Shown: one piece after another, positions 24,011 to 32,126 of the stretch | How the letters are laid out: the number at the start of each line of letters is the position of its first letter | Numbering within the stretch: the first letter of the stretch is position 1 | NCBI GenBank assembly: GCA_934597725.1 | Contig: CAKTSK010000013.1 | Location: forward strand, 1 to 55,737 | From: an uncultured Eubacteriales bacterium | GTDB lineage: Bacteria > Bacillota > Clostridia > Oscillospirales > Oscillospiraceae | DNA length: 55,737 bases | Direction of reading: 5' to 3' | Program-made: the position numbers and the translations under genes | Notes under the pieces: model-generated | Database searches by the model: none | What the model saw: only the letters and a program-made list of their open reading frames with translations | What the model was told of the DNA's origin: nothing

Positions 24011-26566
24011 ATGTCTGACGACAACAAATTCAGTTTAGAGGATATCCTGTGGGAGTACGCCGACTATCAGCCCCCCACCCCCCAGGGGAAGCCCGCCGCC
24101 AAGAAAGGACCGGCGGCCAAGGCCGTCCCCGGCGGCGCGCAAGGGATGGCCTCTCCCCAGCCCAACCTCCAGCCCAAGCCGGCCGCGCCCACGGCCCGCC
24201 CCGCCAACCAGCCCCGGCCCGACGGCCAGCCCCTGCCGGCCAACCAGCCGATGTCCGCCAGCCAGGGCAGTCCGGCGGCTCCCGCGCCGGGGACCCCGGC
24301 CCAGGGGACCCAACCGGCGCAGAGCGCCCCGACGGCCACGCCCCAGAAACCCGCTGCGGGGGGGCAGGCCGCGCCGTCTCAGGCTCCCGCCCAAGGGGGA
24401 CAGACGGTTACGCCCCAGGCTCCCGCGCAAGGCGGACAACCGGCCAAGCCCCAGGCTCCCACTCAAGGCGGGCAGCCGGCCCAACCCCAGGCTCCCGCTC
24501 AGGGCGGACAGCCGACCCAATCTCAAACACCCCCCCAAGGCGGACAAGCGGCCCAGCCTCAGTCCCCCGCCCAAGGGGACCAGCCCGCGCAAGAGGGCCA
24601 GCAGGCGCAGCCCGCCGCCCAGGAAGCCCCCGCTGACGGGGACACTGCCGCCGAGGGAACGCCTCCGGCGGACGGCGCAGAGGGCAGCGCACCGGCAGAG
24701 GAGGCCGTGGGCCTCTCCCCGGACGACGGCCCGGATCTGATCGCCTTCACCCCGGACCCCAAGGCCGCAGAACAAGCCGCCCCCGCCGAGGGACAGGCCA
24801 CCGCTTCCGGCACCGCCGCCCCTCCCAAAGCCCCCGGCCAGCCGGGGACCCAGCAGACCGCCCAGGGGACCACGGGCTTCCAGCCCTTCCGGGAGCGCAA
24901 AGCCCGCCCGGAAGCTCCCCCGCCCCCGGACGCTGCCCCCAGCCAGCTTGTAGAGGAATACGGCCCCGGCCTGCACGCCATGAAAGGCAAGTGTGTGGGC
25001 AGCGTCGTGCTGTGCATCCCCCTGCTGCTGCTGGCGCTGCTGGACAGCGGGGTGATCGAACCGCTGCAAAACTGGGTGCCCTTCCAGATCGTGCTGCTGG
25101 CCAGCACCGGCCTCTTTCTGGTCTGTGCCGGGCTGTGCTTTGACGTGCTGCGGGAGGGGCTGGTCCAGCTGACCAACCTGGCTCCCAACGGGGACACCCT
25201 GGCCCTGCTGGCCACCCTCTTTACCCTGGCCGACGGGGTGACCATGATCCTGACCCCCCTGCGGGAGCAGGCCGTGCCCTTCTTCGCCCCCTGCGGGCTG
25301 GTGCTTACCTGCCACCTGCTGGGGCAATACTGCGACCGCTCGGCCAAATTCCAGTCTGCCCGGGTGGCGGCCTCGGTGGCCCAGCCCTATGTGGTCACCC
25401 AGGACCCCGGCGTGTTCGGCAACCAGACCGCGTTTCGCAAATGGCTCAGCGCCCCCAACGGCTTCGGCAGCCAGCTGCGGACCGACAGCGTCCCCGAGAC
25501 CCGCTTCCGCCGGCTGACGCCGGTGCTGATGGCGGCCTGTGTGGTCCTGTCTCTGGTGACCACCGTGGCCCACCACCAGCCCAAGCTGGTGCTGTGGTCC
25601 CTGTCGGCCCTGTTCCTGGCCGCGTCCACCCTGGGCGTGTCCCTGTCCCTGGCCCTTCCCCTGCGGATGCTGGGCAAGAAGCTGGCCAACCTGGGGGTGG
25701 CCCTGGCCGGCTGGCCGGGCCTCACCGCCAGCAAGGGCTGCACCGCCGCCCTGCTCACCGACCAGGACATCTATCCCCCCGGCACGGTGGCCCTCACCGG
25801 CTCCCGGGTCTTCGGCAGCCTGTCCATGGAGCGCACGGTGTCCTTCACCGCCTCGGTGATCCGGGCCTCCGGCTCGGGCCTGCTCTACCTCTTTGACAAG
25901 CTGCTGCGGGCCGAGGGCGGCAGCTACCTGCCCATGGAAAAGGTGGTCCTCCAGGAGACCGGCCTCATCGGCCAGTGCCAGGGGCAGCAGGTGCTGGTGG
26001 GCAACAGCGACTTCATGAGCCGCCAGGGCATCGCCCTGCCCCCGGGCATCCGGGCCAAGGACGCCGTCTTCTGCGCCGTGTCCGGGGAGCTGGCGGGGAT
26101 GTTCGTGCTGCGCTACACCCTGCCCCCCACGGTGGTCCCCGCCCTGCAAAGCCTGCTGGCCCACCGGGTCTCCCCGGTGATGATCACCCGGGACTTCAAC
26201 CTGACCCCCCACCGCCTGCGGCTCTTCGGCCGCCTGCCCATGGACCAGGTCACCTTCCCCGACCTGCACCGGCGGGTGTCCCTCTCCGGCCCCCATCAGC
26301 CCCACGGCACCACCCTGCTGGCCGTGCTGTGCCGGGAGGGCGTGGCCCCCTTTACCCAGGCCATCATCGGGGCCAAGCGCATCCGCCGGGCGGCGCTGTT
26401 CAGCAGCGTTTTTGTCAATCTGGGCGCGTGCATCGGGGTCCTGCTCACGGCGGTGCTCTCCAGCGCCGGGGCGCTGAGCGCCATGTGCGCCTGGCATCTG
26501 GCCCTGTTCCTGCTGCTGTGGCTGGTGCCGGTGCTGCTGATCTCTTTGTGGACCCTTCAATACTGA
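24011..26566 (+). CDS. Large membrane protein resembling an inactive metal P-type ATPase, with Gln/Pro-rich repeat N-terminus
   Basis: 851 residues. It opens with a short conserved motif (SLEDILWEYADYQ). Residues 20-310 are Pro/Gln/Ala-rich, with six 12-residue repeats at 124-195. Then come membrane helices near 327-345, 355-377, 390-412, 421-436, 503-518 and 526-550, and a cytosolic part. The topology and marks recall CPx-type P-type ATPases: a helix with SLALPL where CPC sits, LLTDQDIYPP (581-590) where the phosphorylated DKTGTLT should be, GQQVLVGNSDFMSRQGI in the nucleotide domain, VMITRDF (723-729) for TGDN, no GDGxND, and two final helices. If so, it cannot be phosphorylated and is a pseudoenzyme. 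GAGGA precedes ATG. Probably cotranscribed with rlmB. Confidence 0.75.
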   Translation: MSDDNKFSLEDILWEYADYQPPTPQGKPAAKKGPAAKAVPGGAQGMASPQPNLQPKPAAPTARPANQPRPDGQPLPANQPMSASQGSPAAPAPGTPAQGTQPAQSAPTATPQKPAAGGQAAPSQAPAQGGQTVTPQAPAQGGQPAKPQAPTQGGQPAQPQAPAQGGQPTQSQTPPQGGQAAQPQSPAQGDQPAQEGQQAQPAAQEAPADGDTAAEGTPPADGAEGSAPAEEAVGLSPDDGPDLIAFTPDPKAAEQAAPAEGQATASGTAAPPKAPGQPGTQQTAQGTTGFQPFRERKARPEAPPPPDAAPSQLVEEYGPGLHAMKGKCVGSVVLCIPLLLLALLDSGVIEPLQNWVPFQIVLLASTGLFLVCAGLCFDVLREGLVQLTNLAPNGDTLALLATLFTLADGVTMILTPLREQAVPFFAPCGLVLTCHLLGQYCDRSAKFQSARVAASVAQPYVVTQDPGVFGNQTAFRKWLSAPNGFGSQLRTDSVPETRFRRLTPVLMAACVVLSLVTTVAHHQPKLVLWSLSALFLAASTLGVSLSLALPLRMLGKKLANLGVALAGWPGLTASKGCTAALLTDQDIYPPGTVALTGSRVFGSLSMERTVSFTASVIRASGSGLLYLFDKLLRAEGGSYLPMEKVVLQETGLIGQCQGQQVLVGNSDFMSRQGIALPPGIRAKDAVFCAVSGELAGMFVLRYTLPPTVVPALQSLLAHRVSPVMITRDFNLTPHRLRLFGRLPMDQVTFPDLHRRVSLSGPHQPHGTTLLAVLCREGVAPFTQAIIGAKRIRRAALFSSVFVNLGACIGVLLTAVLSSAGALSAMCAWHLALFLLLWLVPVLLISLWTLQY
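24380..24595 (+). repeat. 36-bp tandem repeat, six units, in the pseudo-ATPase gene
   Basis: Encodes six units of the form QAPAQGGQPAKP at residues 124-195; DNA units differ at several positions but keep a period of 36 bp. Confidence 0.9.
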
Positions 26567-26568
26567 GC

Positions 26569-26611
26569 AAAAGACATCCGATCCCCTCTCTGCCGGGTCG
26601 GATGTCTTTTT
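26569..26611 (+). terminator. Intrinsic terminator
   Basis: AAAAGACATCCGA (26569-26581) pairs with TCGGATGTCTTTT (26598-26610) and is followed by T. It ends the rlmB/pseudo-ATPase unit. Confidence 0.88.
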
Positions 26612-26701
26612 GTCGTGGGGGCGTTTCGGGCCGCGCGGCAAGGGTCCCGCCGCGCGGCACGACAGAACCGAAAATAGCTTCCATTTTTTAGAATGATGAA
26701 G

Positions 26702-26707
26702 TATACT
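26702..26707 (+). promoter_or_regulatory. Candidate -10 of the DUF3592-like gene
   Basis: TATACT at 26702-26707; the -35 (TTCCAT at 26679) is weak. If used, transcription would begin about seven bases before the first ATG at 26721, which favours the next ATG at 26751. Confidence 0.4.
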
Positions 26708-26750
26708 ATCCGCAAGCAACATGACAAGAAAGGATGGACCGAGAACCGCT

Positions 26751-27341
26751 ATGGTGATCCTCATGCATATCCTGACGATCCTCTTTGCGATCGCATCGTT
26801 CTTGATCCTCAAGAACAAACGCCATCAAGCCATGCCGCTGATCAGCGGGACGATATTGATTTCCTTTCTCGGGTGCGGAACGATTTCTGTCGTATCCATC
26901 GTTGTGCCATACGGAGAACTGCTCGTCTTGCCGTTGGGGTGCGTTGTCTTTGGCGTGGTATTTCTGTTGGCCGCGTGCAACGACTTCTACTCCTTGGCAA
27001 AATGCCGCGAGAAGATAACCGGGATATACCGCGGCTATCACACATACTACGGAGGAAACGGGATCTCCACCCAATCTCCCGTTTTTGAATACCTGTATCA
27101 CGGAACATTATATCAGGAACAGACGACACAGAGCGTTTCCTACAAACAGTTGACCCAGTATATGAGGCCCGGAGAAACCTACCCCATCTATGTTGATCCC
27201 AAACATCCCGCCGTCTTTCTTCTTGCAAAGAAAATCAGAGTGACTTCTATCCTCGCCGTGATCTTTGGCATCCTGTTTTTCACTGCCGGCATAGCAATGC
27301 TGTGCGCCATCTTTCCGGTGTTTTGGAGCGTCATCACCTAA
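26751..27341 (+). CDS. DUF3592-like membrane protein, AT-richer than its neighbours
   Basis: 196 residues (206 if the ATG at 26721 is used). Three N-terminal membrane helices, then a soluble beta domain with TGIYRGYHTYYG and YPIYVDPKHPAVFLL, and a last helix. The soluble domain fits DUF3592-like small beta domains. Codon use and base composition are less GC-rich than rlmB upstream or lexA downstream, suggesting a separate origin. The start is uncertain: AAAGGATGG is 16 nt from the second ATG, and no site fits the first. Confidence 0.65.
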   Translation: MVILMHILTILFAIASFLILKNKRHQAMPLISGTILISFLGCGTISVVSIVVPYGELLVLPLGCVVFGVVFLLAACNDFYSLAKCREKITGIYRGYHTYYGGNGISTQSPVFEYLYHGTLYQEQTTQSVSYKQLTQYMRPGETYPIYVDPKHPAVFLLAKKIRVTSILAVIFGILFFTAGIAMLCAIFPVFWSVIT

Positions 27342-27350
27342 GACCACGAT

Positions 27351-27386
27351 AAAAGCAGCAAATCCCCAAGGGATCTGCTGCTTTTT
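27351..27386 (+). terminator. Terminator between convergent genes
   Basis: AAAAGCAGCA (27351-27360) pairs with TGCTGCTTTT (27376-27385), with further pairing of ATCCC and GGGAT inside. Its T-run fits the DUF3592-like gene; the A-run also gives a minus-strand U-tract. Confidence 0.82.
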
Positions 27387-27403
27387 CCTGTCCCCTGCTC
27401 CCG

Positions 27404-27633
27404 CTATTCTATCACATAACCATACTCCGTATGGGGCAAATACCGCACGGTAACGGTCGCGCCCCGGTCCAGGCCCGCGCCCCAATATTTCAGCGAATGC
27501 TCCTGGCCAGTCCCGTCCTGTCTCACATGGACCCGCCGTTCCCGCGCGGTGTCCTCCCCGGACACCGACCCCTGCGTCACTTCTCCACGGACAGCAGGAG
27601 CAGCCCAATGGTTCGGATGGTCAAAAACAGCAT
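27404..27633 (-). pseudogene. Small anchored protein gene split by a frameshift or 4-bp overlap
   Basis: ATG at 27631-27633 with GAGGAG upstream encodes a signal anchor (MLFLTIRTIGLLLLSVEK) that stops at 27577. A second frame, open through this point, continues to 27404 and encodes about 58 residues with a beta-rich pattern (KYWGAGLDRGATVTVRYL, then PHTEYGYVIE). GTG at 27578-27580 overlaps the TGA as GTGA. Either one gene has lost its frame or two are coupled; the anchor-plus-domain logic favours one broken gene. It lies 34 bp downstream of the next minus-strand gene. Confidence 0.5.
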
Positions 27634-27667
27634 TTTCTTCTCCTCTTAACCGACCGTGTTGGCAGGC

Positions 27668-28348
27668 TCACTCGCCTCTGGGGGCATGGAGGTCCAGCAG
27701 GCTCACCCCCAGGGGGCTGTCCCGGTGGCAGACCTCCAGGGCTTCGCCGTCCATGGCCCGGTCATAGATCGCTTCCAGCACCACCAGCTCGGCTTCTTCC
27801 CCGTTGTCCAGCTTTACGGTCAGGGTGTAGTTGTCGTCCTCTTTGTCCGGGTCCTCTGCGTGGCTGTCCACCACGACGGCGGGATAGTGCCGGGCCGGGC
27901 CGCACAGGGCCGCGTTGACATAATAATGCAGACCCACAGCCAGACAAAGCCCCAGCAGCCCCATAAAGACCCCCGCGCCCAGCCGCATCCGCTTGGGGGC
28001 GCGCAGGAGCAGCAGCGCCGTCAGCACCGCAGCGAGGGCCAGCACCCGCACCAGCCCGCCCCATCCCAGGTCCGCCTCCTGCAAGAGAACGCCCCAAAGG
28101 TAACGGACCTGCCCCATGTAGCCCAGCCCCAGCAGCAGGGTGAAGAACAGCGGCACCTTGACGTGCATGGCCTTCCACTCCGGGGTAGCCTGGACCGGGC
28201 GGTCGCCAAAGAGCAGCACCGGCGCAAAGACCAGACAGAACACCACGAACGGGACCGGAGCCAGCGCGGCCAGGACCATCACGGCGCGGAACGACACGAT
28301 GTCCCGGATGATGCAACTTGGATTAGGACAAAGCGCGGCCAGGACCAT
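27668..28348 (-). CDS. Membrane protein with C-terminal beta domain, N-terminus altered by a 69-bp duplication
   Basis: 226 residues from the ATG that overlaps the upstream stop as TGATG. Three or four membrane helices lie at about 25-45, 65-80, 88-105 and 110-130; the external C-terminal domain (ARHYPAVVVDSHAEDP, TLTVKLDNGEEAEL, SPLGVSLLDLH) looks like a DUF3592-type beta domain. The first 23 residues come from a duplicated DNA segment, so VMVLAAL appears twice. An internal ATG at 28279 is a possible original start. No family recognised with certainty. Confidence 0.62.
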   Translation of the reverse strand: MVLAALCPNPSCIIRDIVSFRAVMVLAALAPVPFVVFCLVFAPVLLFGDRPVQATPEWKAMHVKVPLFFTLLLGLGYMGQVRYLWGVLLQEADLGWGGLVRVLALAAVLTALLLLRAPKRMRLGAGVFMGLLGLCLAVGLHYYVNAALCGPARHYPAVVVDSHAEDPDKEDDNYTLTVKLDNGEEAELVVLEAIYDRAMDGEALEVCHRDSPLGVSLLDLHAPRGE

Positions 28349-28366
28349 CACGGCGCGGAACGACAC
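28263..28366. repeat. 35-bp perfect direct repeats, 69 bp apart
   Basis: Copies at 28263-28297 and 28332-28366 are identical and begin AGCGCGGCCAGGACCATCAC; a 34-bp unrelated stretch lies between them. They sit at the junction of two minus-strand genes and create an in-frame 23-codon insertion. Confidence 0.93.
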
Positions 28367-29601
28367 CCCGCATAGAAAAACAGCGGAAGAGGGGCCGCGA
28401 CCCCGGCGGCAAACAGCAGCACGACCACCCACAGCCCCACCCGGATGGCCCGGATGTGGTCATGCCAGCGGGTGCGGTACTCCTCTCTCCACTGGACGGT
28501 TTGTTCTGCCTGGGCCTCCTTCTTGGTCTGCTTTTCCATGGCCGGTGTCACGGTGGCGCCCAGGCCGGCCTGTTCGATCCATTGGACCAGCTGGGGGATG
28601 CCCCGCATGTTGGTCTCCACTGCGGCCAGCTTCTTTCCCGCCCGGTCCAGCAGGTGGATGGCGTGGGTGGCGGTGAGCCGCACGGAGACCACCTGCCCCG
28701 GGGCCAGCGCCCGGGACCTGCCCCAGCTGCTGGTGTACACCATAGACCGGTCCCGGAACACGACCAGCGACCGGTTGCGTCCCGCCAGCAGCATCCACAC
28801 GCCCAGCAGGGACAGCAGCAGCACGACTCCGACCCCCACGCCCACCGGGTCCAGCGGTTCTCCATCCGGCACAAAAATCAGCGGCAGCAGGACCAGCGCA
28901 GCGGCGGCGGCGAGGCCGCCGGCCACCCGGCTGGGCCACTTGCTGCCCGGAGCAGGCAGTTCCTGGGCCACCTCCGGCGGCTTGTCCGACGGGTGGTCTG
29001 TCCACTGGATCGGCTCCAGCGCCGGCGCTTGCTCCAGCACCCGCCTGCAATGGGGGCACTGGGGCACATAGGCCATCTGCCGGGTGAGCCAGCTCTTCTG
29101 AAGGGGCAGGGGCCGGCCACAGGCCGGGCAGACCCACGCCTGACGAAAGGCCGCGCTGCGGACCATGGCCAAGGGCGCCAGAGAGGCCAGTGGAAGGACA
29201 AAGACGGGCGCCATCCACCACCGGCTGCCGGTGACAACGGCAGCCGCCAGACAGGCCGCCACAAGTCCGCCCGCCAGCAGAAGGACGAGGGTACTCCAGC
29301 GCGCCGCCTTGCGGCGGGCGGTGCGGTAGGTCTCGTTCCCCTGCTGCATCCCGGCGTGCTGGACGTCCAGGAAAAACAGTTCGAGGAGTTCATAGACGTC
29401 GTCCGGGTCGTCCACCTCGCTGCTGGTGAACTGGTCATAGAGGGCGTCGCTGACATAGAGTTTTGCGCCCTGCCAGTCCACCTCCGCCTTGGCGTGGAGC
29501 CGGGTCACGGTCAGGCTGTCGCCCGAAAACGCCAGGTCATATTCGGAATGCTGCGCTTTCAGGCGATCATATAGTGTTCTGAGGTCCTTTTCTCGATACA
29601 T
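28348..29601 (-). CDS. Membrane protein with internal zinc ribbon
   Basis: 417 residues. A soluble N-terminal part (MYREKDLRTLYDRLKAQ...) is followed by two membrane helices (about 103-120 and 125-145), a zinc ribbon (VCPACGRPL ... PQCPHCRRVL), two more helices (about 225-245 and 250-270), a PH-like beta domain (RSLVVFRDRSMVYTSSWG; LDRAGKKLAAVETNM) and a last helix. AAAGGAG sets the ATG at 29601. The C-terminus (FFYAGCRSAP) is formed by the duplicated DNA, so the native end may be different. Membrane PH-like proteins of this form are common in Clostridia, but no function is assigned. Confidence 0.7.
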   Translation of the reverse strand: MYREKDLRTLYDRLKAQHSEYDLAFSGDSLTVTRLHAKAEVDWQGAKLYVSDALYDQFTSSEVDDPDDVYELLELFFLDVQHAGMQQGNETYRTARRKAARWSTLVLLLAGGLVAACLAAAVVTGSRWWMAPVFVLPLASLAPLAMVRSAAFRQAWVCPACGRPLPLQKSWLTRQMAYVPQCPHCRRVLEQAPALEPIQWTDHPSDKPPEVAQELPAPGSKWPSRVAGGLAAAAALVLLPLIFVPDGEPLDPVGVGVGVVLLLSLLGVWMLLAGRNRSLVVFRDRSMVYTSSWGRSRALAPGQVVSVRLTATHAIHLLDRAGKKLAAVETNMRGIPQLVQWIEQAGLGATVTPAMEKQTKKEAQAEQTVQWREEYRTRWHDHIRAIRVGLWVVVLLFAAGVAAPLPLFFYAGCRSAP

Positions 29602-29780
29602 TGGCGATCTCCTTTGTGGGAACAGAAGCGCGCACCGCGCCTTCGTTTCCATCGCTCCTGGTTGACTCCATCTGTTTTTTCAGGATACCATACCCTCCCC
29701 CGAATTTCCATCCATTTTTCTTCCCTCCGCCGCCCCGGCAGCGCCGCAGCCAGGTCCTCTCTCCCGGGCGGTATTTTTTA

Positions 29781-29792
29781 GAACGCCCGTTT
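29781..29792. promoter_or_regulatory. LexA operator (Bacillus-type SOS box)
   Basis: GAACGCCCGTTT at 29781-29792 matches GAAC-N4-GTTC with one change. It overlaps the -35 of the lexA promoter, as expected for autoregulation. Confidence 0.75.
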
Positions 29793-29820
29793 GACTTCTC
29801 CCCGCCCGGTATGCTAAAAT
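29791..29820 (+). promoter_or_regulatory. lexA promoter
   Basis: TTGACT (29791-29796), 18 bp, TAAAAT (29815-29820), about 58 bp before the lexA start. Confidence 0.75.
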
Positions 29821-29878
29821 GGGGTGAAACCGCCAGGGGACGCCCCCTTGGCACAACATCATGTGGGAGGGCCTCGCC

Positions 29879-30469
29879 ATGACCAACCTCACCCCCAAAC
29901 AACAGCGGATCTATGACTTCATCCGCACCTTCACCCGCCAGACCGGCTATCCCCCCACCCTGCGGGAGATCGGCCAGAACGTCGGGGTGCGCTCCCCCTC
30001 CACGGTGAAGTATCACCTGGACAACCTCCGGGCCGCCGGCCTCATCCAGTGGGACGGCGGCAAGACCCGCTCCATCACCTTCACCGACGCCCTGCCCGGC
30101 CCCGACCAGGTCCCCGTGGTGGGCAATGTGGCCGCCGGCAGCCCCATCTGGGCCGAGGAATGCGTGGAGGAATACGTCACCTTTCAGACCGGCCCCCACC
30201 CGGAGGAGTATTTCGCCCTGAAGGTCCGGGGAGAATCCATGCTGGGCGCGGGCATCTGCCCCGGGGATCTGGTGGTGGTCCACAAGCAGCCCCAGGCCGC
30301 CAACGGAGAGATCGTGGTGGCCCTGTTCGAGGACGAGGCCACCGTCAAGACCCTCTCCCAGAAGAACGGCCGGACCTGGCTGCTGCCCGCCAACCCGGAC
30401 TATCAGCCCATCGACGGCACCCACGCCCAGCTGCTGGGCAAGGTGGTGGCCCTGCTGCGGCGCTACTGA
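29879..30469 (+). CDS. lexA: LexA repressor of the SOS response
   Basis: 196 residues. N-terminal winged helix (PTLREIGQNVGVRSPSTVKYHL around 27-47) and a C-terminal S24 peptidase domain with the self-cleavage site Ala86-Gly87, catalytic Ser120 (RGESML) and Lys157 (TVKTL). RecA filaments on single-stranded DNA trigger the cleavage. ATG at 29879 has GGGAGGG upstream. A LexA box overlaps its promoter. No other SOS gene is adjacent. Confidence 0.97.
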   Translation: MTNLTPKQQRIYDFIRTFTRQTGYPPTLREIGQNVGVRSPSTVKYHLDNLRAAGLIQWDGGKTRSITFTDALPGPDQVPVVGNVAAGSPIWAEECVEEYVTFQTGPHPEEYFALKVRGESMLGAGICPGDLVVVHKQPQAANGEIVVALFEDEATVKTLSQKNGRTWLLPANPDYQPIDGTHAQLLGKVVALLRRY

Positions 30470-30480
30470 CCCCTGCAAAT

Positions 30481-30498
30481 CACCGGCCCGGGCCGGTG
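30481..30498. terminator. Palindromic hairpin after lexA
   Basis: CACCGGCCCGGGCCGGTG at 30481-30498 is a perfect palindrome, 12 bp after the lexA stop. The T-run after it is short (TTT), so its strength is uncertain. Confidence 0.5.
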
Positions 30499-30514
30499 GT
30501 TTGCCCGCTTTTCC

Positions 30515-30542
30515 TTGACAAGCAGGGGGGGCATGGTACAAT
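30515..30542 (+). promoter_or_regulatory. Promoter of the FAD oxidoreductase gene
   Basis: TTGACA (30515-30520), 16 bp, TACAAT (30537-30542), about 50 bp before the start. Confidence 0.75.
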
Positions 30543-30590
30543 GGATGGGCCGCGCACCTCGCGCAGATGGAAAAAAAGGAAGGCGATCCC

Positions 30591-31985
30591 ATGATACATA
30601 CTTATGACACCGTGATCCTCGGCTGCGGAGAAGCCGGGGTCTTTGCCGGCTATGAGCTGGTCCGCCGCTGCCCGGGCATGAAGGTCCTCATCGTGGACCA
30701 GGGCGCAGACATCTACCACCGCAGCTGCCCCATCGTGGCCGGCAAGGTCACCGAATGCACCGACTGCAAGGTCTGCCACACCATGTGCGGCTTCGGCGGC
30801 GCCGGGGCCTTTTCCGACGGCAAGTACAACTTCACCACCGCCTTCGGCGGCTGGCTGACCGACTTCATGCCCGAGCAGGAGGTCATGTCCCTGATCGACT
30901 ATGTGGACGAGATCAACATGGCCCACGGCGCCACCCAGGAGGTCTTTTCCACCGAGACCCCCGCCGCCCAGGCCCTGCGGAAAAAGGCCCTGGAGTCCGA
31001 CCTCCACCTGCTCCAGGCCCGGGTCAAGCACCTGGGCACCGAGAACAACCTGCGCATCCTCACCAACCTCTATGAGGACCTGCGCCAGGACATCACCTTC
31101 CGCTTCCACACCGCCGTCACCAACATCCGCCCCACCGACGGCGGCTACTGCCTGGACACTGCCGACGGCGACCAGCTGCTGGGCAAGTTCCTCCTGGCCG
31201 CTCCCGGCCGGTCCGGGGCCGAGTGGTTCGCCGGCCAGTGCCGCCGGCTGGGCCTGCCCATGACCAACAACCAGATCGACATCGGCGTGCGGGTGGAGCT
31301 GCCCGCCCTGGTCTTTGAGCACATCACCGACGTGGTCTATGAGTCCAAGCTCATCTACCGCACCAAGCAGTACGGCGACCAGGTCCGCACCTTCTGCATG
31401 AACCCCTACGGCCATGTGGTGGCGGAAAACGTGGAGGGCATCCACACCGTCAACGGCCACAGCTACACCGACCCCAAGCTCCGCAGCGAGAACACCAACT
31501 TCGCCCTGCTGGTGTCCAACCACTTCACCGAGCCCTTCGACGAGCCTTACCGCTACGGCAAGCACATCGCCTCCCTGTCCAACATGCTGGCCGGGGGCGT
31601 GCTGGTCCAGCGCTTCGGGGATCTGGTCCGGGGCGTGCGGTCCAACGCCCACCGGATGAGCAAGTCCACCACCCGCCCCACCCTCACCGCCGCCGTGCCG
31701 GGAGACCTCTCCCTGGCCCTGCCCAAGCGGCAGCTGGACGACATCATCGAGATGATCTACGCCCTGGACAAGCTGGCCCCCGGCACCGCCAACTACGACA
31801 CCCTGCTCTACGGGGCCGAGGTGAAGTTCTACTCCGCCCGCCTGAAGCTCTCCACCCACCTGGAGACCACCCTGCCCAACTTCTTCGCCGCCGGCGACGG
31901 GGCGGGGATCACCCGGGGGCTGGCCCAGGCCGGGGCCTCCGGCGTCCGGGCCGCCCGGGCCATCGCCCAGCGGGCCAACCAGTGA
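30591..31985 (+). CDS. FAD-dependent oxidoreductase
   Basis: 464 residues. The N-terminal dinucleotide-binding fold has VILGCGEAGVFAGYELV with a Gly-rich loop and the acidic end (LIVDQG); a C-terminal flavin motif reads FFAAGDGAGITRGLAQAGASG. Cysteines at SCPIVAG and the ECTDCKVCHTMCGFGG segment (about residues 46-75) match a family of uncharacterised FAD-dependent dehydrogenases of anaerobes in which this stretch may bind or form redox cysteines. Substrate unknown. AAGGAAGGCGATCCC precedes the ATG. Single gene with its own promoter. Confidence 0.85.
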   Translation: MIHTYDTVILGCGEAGVFAGYELVRRCPGMKVLIVDQGADIYHRSCPIVAGKVTECTDCKVCHTMCGFGGAGAFSDGKYNFTTAFGGWLTDFMPEQEVMSLIDYVDEINMAHGATQEVFSTETPAAQALRKKALESDLHLLQARVKHLGTENNLRILTNLYEDLRQDITFRFHTAVTNIRPTDGGYCLDTADGDQLLGKFLLAAPGRSGAEWFAGQCRRLGLPMTNNQIDIGVRVELPALVFEHITDVVYESKLIYRTKQYGDQVRTFCMNPYGHVVAENVEGIHTVNGHSYTDPKLRSENTNFALLVSNHFTEPFDEPYRYGKHIASLSNMLAGGVLVQRFGDLVRGVRSNAHRMSKSTTRPTLTAAVPGDLSLALPKRQLDDIIEMIYALDKLAPGTANYDTLLYGAEVKFYSARLKLSTHLETTLPNFFAAGDGAGITRGLAQAGASGVRAARAIAQRANQ

Positions 31986-32126
31986 GTGACGTTTCGTCAT
32001 TGTTACAAGAGATTTTTCCTTTTGTGCGTTCTGACCAACCATTTTTCCGGGAATTTTGCATGAAGCCGGCCGGAATTTCCACAGGGTCAGGGTGAAAAAA
32101 TGGCCTTGTTTCAAAGGTTTTGCACA

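Noticed and set aside
24035..26818. 927-residue open frame opposite the pseudo-ATPase
   Set aside because: Gly/Gln-rich antisense of a GC-rich gene with no ribosome site.
28263..28366. Target-site duplication of an insertion element
   Set aside because: The 34 bp between the copies is too short for any element and lacks inverted ends.
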